Below, piece after piece: positions 59,649 to 64,000 of a stretch of DNA of 64,000 nt. Source of the DNA: a virus. Positions within the stretch are counted from its first letter, which is position 1. Each line of letters starts with the position of its first letter. The stretch spans positions 25,960 through 89,959 of IMG/VR virus record IMGVR_UViG_3300042882_000327; one strand, given 5' to 3'. The translations under genes and the position numbers were made by a program. The notes under the pieces were generated by a model that did not search any database, had not been told where the DNA came from, and worked only from the letters and a program-made list of their open reading frames with translations.

Positions 59649-59656
59649 TATTTATA
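59649..59656 (-). promoter_or_regulatory. T4-type late promoter for the coiled-coil gene
   Basis: Exact TATAAATA on the minus strand, in the 73-bp gap after the 59671 gene. Predicted +1 near 59643. Confidence 0.72.
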
Positions 59657-59670
59657 ACATTTAAATTATA

Positions 59671-61185
59671 TTAGAAATTTCCGCCGTCAAGACCACCGAA
59701 ATGGACCCCAGCAGTTGTAGCATATTGCAAAACATATCCATCGGATGGAGTATTAGTAGAAGACATTAAATTCCCGCTACCAGAATAATAGGTAACAGAA
59801 TTAGTGTTCGCTGTGGTAAATCCTAAACCACCACCTCTTAAATCTAATGTTCCAAAAGTTGGAGCAGAAGATCCTCCAGAAATTACTGCTTGTCCAGAAG
59901 TTCCTGGGGTATTGAATAGATAAGAAGTTCCATTACCATAAGCGATAGCACCAGCAGTTGGAGTTGCTATGGAATTAGTACCGCCATTTAGAATCCCTAG
60001 AACTCCATCAATATGAGTAGTTAATCCAACTTTTCCATAAGAAGGAGTTGTACCAGAAATTAAGACATTTCCTTGGGATACTGCGGCTAGTCTTGTTAGT
60101 GAGTTGGTATTGTTAGCATATAAAATATCACCAGTAGCAACTTGACGCAATCCAGTTCCACCATCGGTTACACTAATTGCGGCTGTGAGATTTGAAACTC
60201 TCCCTTGTTCTATATTGGATACTAATGTTGCAGTTGTAAATCCATTTGAAGATGGACTTATTTCGTTATTTGCCGAAAGTTCGTCGGTAACTCCGGTAAA
60301 CAGATAATATGTATTTGATTGTGGTACTCTAAATAAACCAGTATGTAACTCGTTAGTACCGTCAAAATAATTACCAGCAAAACCGATAGCAACAATATCA
60401 GAATAGTAATTATTAGCAGCCAAATAAATTAATGGATCTGTAACTGAATAATGTTCTATATCGATATAAGATGTATTACCCGTAAATGAAGTATTACCAG
60501 AAACATTAAGATTACCAATTATGGTAAAATTACCAGTTTTTGATTGATCTCCTGTTGTACGAAGTACAGTTGCATCAACCGCAAATGAAGCAGTATTGTC
60601 GGTCACTACCGATGTAATGCCATCTCCACCGACAAAAGTTAAAGTGTCGTTTAATAGAGAAACGCTATCCGAACCAGAATCTCCAGCAATACTTAATGCT
60701 GTGGATACTGCAACATTCGATGCTGCAGTAACTAGACCTTTGGAGTTTACAGTAAATACCGGAATGTTTGTAACACCACCCCATGTTCCTATATTAGAAT
60801 TTACATCCTTTAATGTTACTGTAGTATTGGCGTTAGCAGAACCGTCTATAGTAGATTGTCCAGAAACATCTCCGTCTAAACCAAATGTTCTTGAAGTTTG
60901 CCATTTGGAAGCAGTATTTGCATTTCCATATAAGTCTGCAGTTACTGCAGAGGCAGAAAAATCGCCAGAAGAATTGCGTTTTACTAATGTTCCAGATATA
61001 TTTGATGCTGTAGCAGCATCTATAATCTGATTATATGTGTTGCCGCCGATAGCAACAGCATTTCCTAGAATATCTCCTAGAAAAAGTTTACCAGATTGAA
61101 ATGAATAGGCTAATTCGCCATATTGCAAGGATGTTGGTAACGCGGTACTCTGCGAACGTTTTATTTGAATAATTGTATTTGCCAT
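59671..61185 (-). CDS. Tail fibre protein ending in DGGNF
   Basis: 504 residues. The N-terminal MANTIIQIKRSQSTALPTSLQYGELAYSFQSGKLFLGD is the fibre anchor repeat. A long beta-structured centre follows (TWGGVTNIPVFTVNSKGLVTAASNVAV, DGGTGLRQV, GTTPSYGKVGL), repeated elements common in aquatic phage fibres. No chaperone domain. The start ATG at 61185 is 1 bp from the upstream stop. Confidence 0.78.
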   Translation of the reverse strand: MANTIIQIKRSQSTALPTSLQYGELAYSFQSGKLFLGDILGNAVAIGGNTYNQIIDAATASNISGTLVKRNSSGDFSASAVTADLYGNANTASKWQTSRTFGLDGDVSGQSTIDGSANANTTVTLKDVNSNIGTWGGVTNIPVFTVNSKGLVTAASNVAVSTALSIAGDSGSDSVSLLNDTLTFVGGDGITSVVTDNTASFAVDATVLRTTGDQSKTGNFTIIGNLNVSGNTSFTGNTSYIDIEHYSVTDPLIYLAANNYYSDIVAIGFAGNYFDGTNELHTGLFRVPQSNTYYLFTGVTDELSANNEISPSSNGFTTATLVSNIEQGRVSNLTAAISVTDGGTGLRQVATGDILYANNTNSLTRLAAVSQGNVLISGTTPSYGKVGLTTHIDGVLGILNGGTNSIATPTAGAIAYGNGTSYLFNTPGTSGQAVISGGSSAPTFGTLDLRGGGLGFTTANTNSVTYYSGSGNLMSSTNTPSDGYVLQYATTAGVHFGGLDGGNF

Positions 61186-61186
61186 A

Positions 61187-61474
61187 TTAGAATGTTCCTG
61201 CGTCTATATTATCTAAATCTATTTGGTCAGAGGATATTTTTTTGGATTCGTATTTTTCGGAAACAGCATTATAAATCAAAACATCTTCGTCTTGTGGGCT
61301 TAATGCCGAAACATCTTCAAGATTTTTTAATCTTTTGGTCCCAAAACCAATAGATTTAACTTTGTAATCTTGTTGTGTATCTACTTTTACATTGATATTA
61401 GAATCATAAGATATATTTCTAATTCTAGCAGAACTAATATCATTAATTTTTACTGATACTGCTCTTAAAGACAT
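61187..61474 (-). CDS. Small virion protein ending in DAGTF
   Basis: 95 residues. VSVKINDISSARIRNISYD, then RLKNLEDVSALSPQDEDVLIYNAVSEKYESK, which is the widespread phage fibre segment 'D...L.DGD.L.Y......W', and IDAGTF at the end. GGGGAT lies 7 nt before the ATG; late promoter variant upstream. Likely a short connector in the fibre or baseplate. Confidence 0.65.
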   Translation of the reverse strand: MSLRAVSVKINDISSARIRNISYDSNINVKVDTQQDYKVKSIGFGTKRLKNLEDVSALSPQDEDVLIYNAVSEKYESKKISSDQIDLDNIDAGTF

Positions 61475-61500
61475 TTTTAATCCCCGGTTAGTATATATCT

Positions 61501-61508
61501 TATTTATG
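61501..61508 (-). promoter_or_regulatory. Late promoter variant
   Basis: CATAAATA on the minus strand, 27 nt before the 61187-61474 start, in the short gap after the 61514 gene. Confidence 0.5.
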
Positions 61509-61513
61509 TAATT

Positions 61514-61855
61514 TTAAATTTTAGTTGCACTAGGTTCAACAAAAAGAATTCCTTCTAAAACTTTTGACCTTGCATTTGTTACAGTATCCGTTAGAAATAT
61601 ATCATAAACATATTTACCAGATGTTAACCTTTGAGTTGTATTGGCTGACAAATATAATCCTATGGTTCCATCAGTATCATCAATAGAAGTGATAAAAGAT
61701 GCTGAAGTATTTGAAGACCAATATGATTTTTTTATGTCGCTTTTTGCTGTATAATTTGATAAATCATATGCAGATCCGTTGATTTGGTCTAGAGAAACAT
61801 TTGCTGAAAATGTTTCTCCCTGTTCTAAGAAAAGTTCCAAGTATCCTGCCGACAT
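61514..61855 (-). CDS. Small beta-sandwich virion protein
   Basis: 113 residues. YLELFLEQGETFSANVSL, DLSNYTAKSDIKKSYWSS and GKYVYDIFLTDTVTNARSKVLEGILFVEP follow the layout of phage baseplate-upper-protein-like Ig domains (BppU N-terminal type). It starts one base after the stop of the fibre at 61857. No ribosome site beyond AGGAA near 61861. Confidence 0.65.
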   Translation of the reverse strand: MSAGYLELFLEQGETFSANVSLDQINGSAYDLSNYTAKSDIKKSYWSSNTSASFITSIDDTDGTIGLYLSANTTQRLTSGKYVYDIFLTDTVTNARSKVLEGILFVEPSATKI

Positions 61856-61856
61856 T

Positions 61857-64000
61857 TTAATTTCCTATTTTAGATTTTAATTCGTCTATTTGTTTTTGTT
61901 GATCTTTAATTGCTTCGATTAAATATCCAACCAAGTTTCCATAAGCAACGGATAATGTTCCTGTAGCATCTTCTAGTACTACTTCTGGAACGATTTTTTG
62001 GATTTCTTGTGCAATTACACCAGTTCCTGCTTCTTTGGTATCTTTCTTGACGAAATTTACACCCCTCATTTGTTTTACGGAATCTAATGCATTTGGAATA
62101 GTCTCAATATTTTCTTTTAGATTTTCATCAGAATATGCTGTTACGTTTCCTGTTGCAGTAACATTTCCAGAATTATCACATTGGAATGCCCAAGCAGAAG
62201 CACTAGTTAAAAATCCTATTATATTAGAATTTGTGTGAAGATATCTAGTAACATTATCTGTGTCTACCATATTAATGGTTGGAGATGTGCTACTAATATT
62301 CAATGCACCAAATGTTGGGGTAGCTGTTGTTGTTATATTCTGTGGAAGAGAAAGTGTAACTGCTCCAGTGGAAGCAGAGGCAGTTATTTGACTAGCAGTT
62401 CCAGTTATTGAAGTAACCCCAGTATTTGTTATTGTAGGATTTCCAGCAACACCATCACCATTAGTAACACTAATTCCTGTTGATGCGGCAATACTTCTTG
62501 CCGCAATGGTGTCAGCAGCAGTTCTAGTAACCAATCCATTTGATGCTAGATTATGGAATGCTAGTGCTTGTCCAGTTAATCCAATAGTCCATGATCTATC
62601 AGCAGCTAAGTTTTGTGCAGATCCTCCAGTAATTCCTGTACCATTTGTTATTGTTAATGATCTAGATGTATAAACACCATTAGTAACCGCACCAGCAGTT
62701 AAACTAGATGCAGTTCCTGATAAACCAGTACCAGCACCATAGAATGTTGTGGCATATAAATTACCATCGTAATTTAATCTAGTAGTATTTGTTGGTGCAG
62801 TCGAACCGCCGTCAAATTGACCTATTGTTTTTGTAGTTCCATTATATTCAACAAAAGAAGCTGATGTTGAACCCGCACTTACACCCCTATCTCCGGGAAT
62901 TGTTCCGGAAGATAAATTTGTTGCATTTAGGTTTGTTAGTCCGGAACCATCTGCAGTTAGAACTCCAGTACCAGAAAGAGTCATTACTGCCGTGGTATTA
63001 GCATACCATTTAAATGCATTTGATGATAGAGGAACAGAATTCCATAAAGTACTATTTTCAATTCCTATAGCATAATCTACTGCCGAAGCTGAAACCGATG
63101 GATATAATACTAATTTAGTTCCTGTACTTCTTGTTGTAGTAGAAGGAGGATTTACTCCATTTGTATTCCAGTCTATTCTGTTTCCTGTAGAAGAATTTAA
63201 ACTAATATTTCCGCCACCAGTAGTAGCATCCCAAACATCGGTAGAAACTATTTGACCCGAAGTGGTAACACTTGTCAATGTTCCAACAGAAGTTAAAGAT
63301 GAAGTAGTAACACTAGAACCCAGTACAGATGTGGATAATACTGATGTTCCCCCAATTCTATATGACGATCCGGAAGGAGATAAATTGAAATCCACGGAAC
63401 TTGTCCATGAATTGCTGGATGAAATCCAATTTAGTAGTTTGTCTCCGAAAACCCCGGCTTTTAGTCTAATTCCTCCACCATCTGCAGTGGTGTTTGTGGG
63501 GGAATCTACAGATCCCAATTCTATTTCTTTATCATCTACGGATAATGTTGTGGAATTTATTGTTGTTGTGGTTCCATTTATAGAGAGATCTCCTGTTATA
63601 ATAACATTTCCGGAAATCGTTCCCCCAGTCTTATCATATTTGTTTGATATCAAATAAGAATTTGCTGCGTCTGTATATGCTCTAGCCGATGCTAATGTTA
63701 TAGCATCATTGGCATAAGAAGCTACTAATGTAGAGTGGTCATTTGCTCTGGCCGATGCTAGTGTTACCGAGTCATTAGCATAAGAAGCTACTAATGTAGA
63801 GTGGTCATTTGCTCTAGCCGATGCTAATGTTACCGAGTCATTAGCATAAGAAGCTACCAATGTAGAGTAGTCGTTTGCTTTAGCCGATGCTAATGTTACC
63901 GAGTCATTAGCATAAGAAGCTACTAATGTAGAGTGGTCATTTGCTCTAGCCGATGCTAGTGTTACCGAGTCATTAGCATAAGAAGCTACCAATGTAGAGT
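61857..64000 (-). CDS. Tail fibre with hendecad repeats and C-terminal S74 chaperone (N-terminus outside window)
   Basis: At least 714 codons; the gene enters from beyond 64000, so no true start is seen. Right end: 22-residue repeats (two 11-residue halves ending AND), a hendecad coiled coil. Middle: beta blocks shared with the 51500 fibre, in a different order. The final about 92 residues are the S74 chaperone (SDENLKENIETI, GTGVIAQEIQKIVPEVV, YLIEAIKDQQKQIDEL). Likely a second long fibre or a paralogous receptor-binding protein. Confidence 0.88.
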   Translation of the reverse strand, partial: STLVASYANDSVTLASARANDHSTLVASYANDSVTLASAKANDYSTLVASYANDSVTLASARANDHSTLVASYANDSVTLASARANDHSTLVASYANDAITLASARAYTDAANSYLISNKYDKTGGTISGNVIITGDLSINGTTTTINSTTLSVDDKEIELGSVDSPTNTTADGGGIRLKAGVFGDKLLNWISSSNSWTSSVDFNLSPSGSSYRIGGTSVLSTSVLGSSVTTSSLTSVGTLTSVTTSGQIVSTDVWDATTGGGNISLNSSTGNRIDWNTNGVNPPSTTTRSTGTKLVLYPSVSASAVDYAIGIENSTLWNSVPLSSNAFKWYANTTAVMTLSGTGVLTADGSGLTNLNATNLSSGTIPGDRGVSAGSTSASFVEYNGTTKTIGQFDGGSTAPTNTTRLNYDGNLYATTFYGAGTGLSGTASSLTAGAVTNGVYTSRSLTITNGTGITGGSAQNLAADRSWTIGLTGQALAFHNLASNGLVTRTAADTIAARSIAASTGISVTNGDGVAGNPTITNTGVTSITGTASQITASASTGAVTLSLPQNITTTATPTFGALNISSTSPTINMVDTDNVTRYLHTNSNIIGFLTSASAWAFQCDNSGNVTATGNVTAYSDENLKENIETIPNALDSVKQMRGVNFVKKDTKEAGTGVIAQEIQKIVPEVVLEDATGTLSVAYGNLVGYLIEAIKDQQKQIDELKSKIGN
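63690..64000 (-). repeat. 66-bp tandem repeats in the fibre gene
   Basis: About 4.7 near-identical copies of a 66-bp unit (22 codons), differing mostly by silent or conservative changes such as Arg/Lys and Ala/Val codons. They continue past the window edge. Confidence 0.88.

Noticed and set aside
63262-63657. 131-codon plus-strand frame in the fibre gene
   Set aside because: Antisense shadow of a strongly supported fibre gene; low-complexity composition follows from the opposite strand.
63690-64000. Regular repeats that could be taken for a CRISPR array
   Set aside because: The whole 66-bp unit repeats without unique spacers and stays in the fibre reading frame.

Overview
The window is a 64 kb piece of a T4-like (Straboviridae-style) myovirus genome. 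It is AT-rich, tightly packed, and every convincing protein gene lies on the minus strand, so the genes are transcribed from high to low coordinates. The replication set (gp41, gp43, gp44, gp62, gp45, gp46, gp47, UvsX, UvsY, UvsW, RegA, gp55) and the virion set (gp13 to gp23 in T4 order) identify it. The small late proteins, Hsp20, peptide deformylase and chaperone-tipped fibres resemble aquatic T4-likes such as cyanophages and pelagiphages. No photosynthesis gene or tRNA is visible, and the host cannot be read from the sequence beyond being probably a Gram-negative aquatic bacterium.

Layout, in coordinate order. 1-6.4 kb: a sugar island with an extended SDR (cut by the window edge), a two-gene TPP-dependent E1-like enzyme, an RfbH/E1-type 3-dehydrase with Fe-S cysteines, and four glycosyltransferase-like genes. 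6.4-15.1 kb: nucleotide and DNA metabolism, comprising two CMP/dCMP-deaminase-family genes, a 2OG oxygenase, gp41 helicase, a uvsX gene broken in two by a split intein, and gp43. 15.2-29.3 kb: Hsp20 with a hairpin-rich leader, RegA, the clamp and clamp loader, ligase, peptide deformylase, gp46/47, a full-length FtsH protease, the late sigma factor gp55, UvsW and UvsY. 29.3-46.5 kb: the head, neck and tail module. It includes a predicted polyprotein with repeated prohead-protease sites, a HicA-like protein sharing its N-terminal module, an M15 endolysin, and a GIY-YIG homing endonuclease between genes 13 and 14. 46.6-64 kb: adhesion genes, including two duplicated tail-tip units, two S74-chaperone fibres and several smaller fibre or structural proteins.

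Regulation is partly legible. Early-type sigma70 promoters (TTTACT or TTGACA, 17-18 nt, TATAAT) precede the deaminase, a small-gene operon, gp45 and gp55. T4 late promoters (TATAAATA, with two CATAAATA variants) precede hsp20, the gp3-region tail gene, 23, 22, 19 and several fibre genes. Strong hairpin terminators follow 18, 23, hsp20 and a fibre gene; those after 18 and 23 share the same core sequence.

The most unusual items are four. (1) Fractured uvsX: the N-extein/IntN and IntC/C-extein genes are separated by 191 bp that carry a zinc-finger-like endonuclease remnant. (2) A 442 bp gene-free interval between 17 and 18 holds a plus-strand late promoter followed by a sequence that folds into several hairpins, including a possible 8 bp kissing-loop interaction: a candidate novel ncRNA. 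(3) A putative capsid-cargo system (NESLEE polyprotein plus HicA-like protein). (4) The phage-encoded dehydrase plus TPP plus SDR sugar route.
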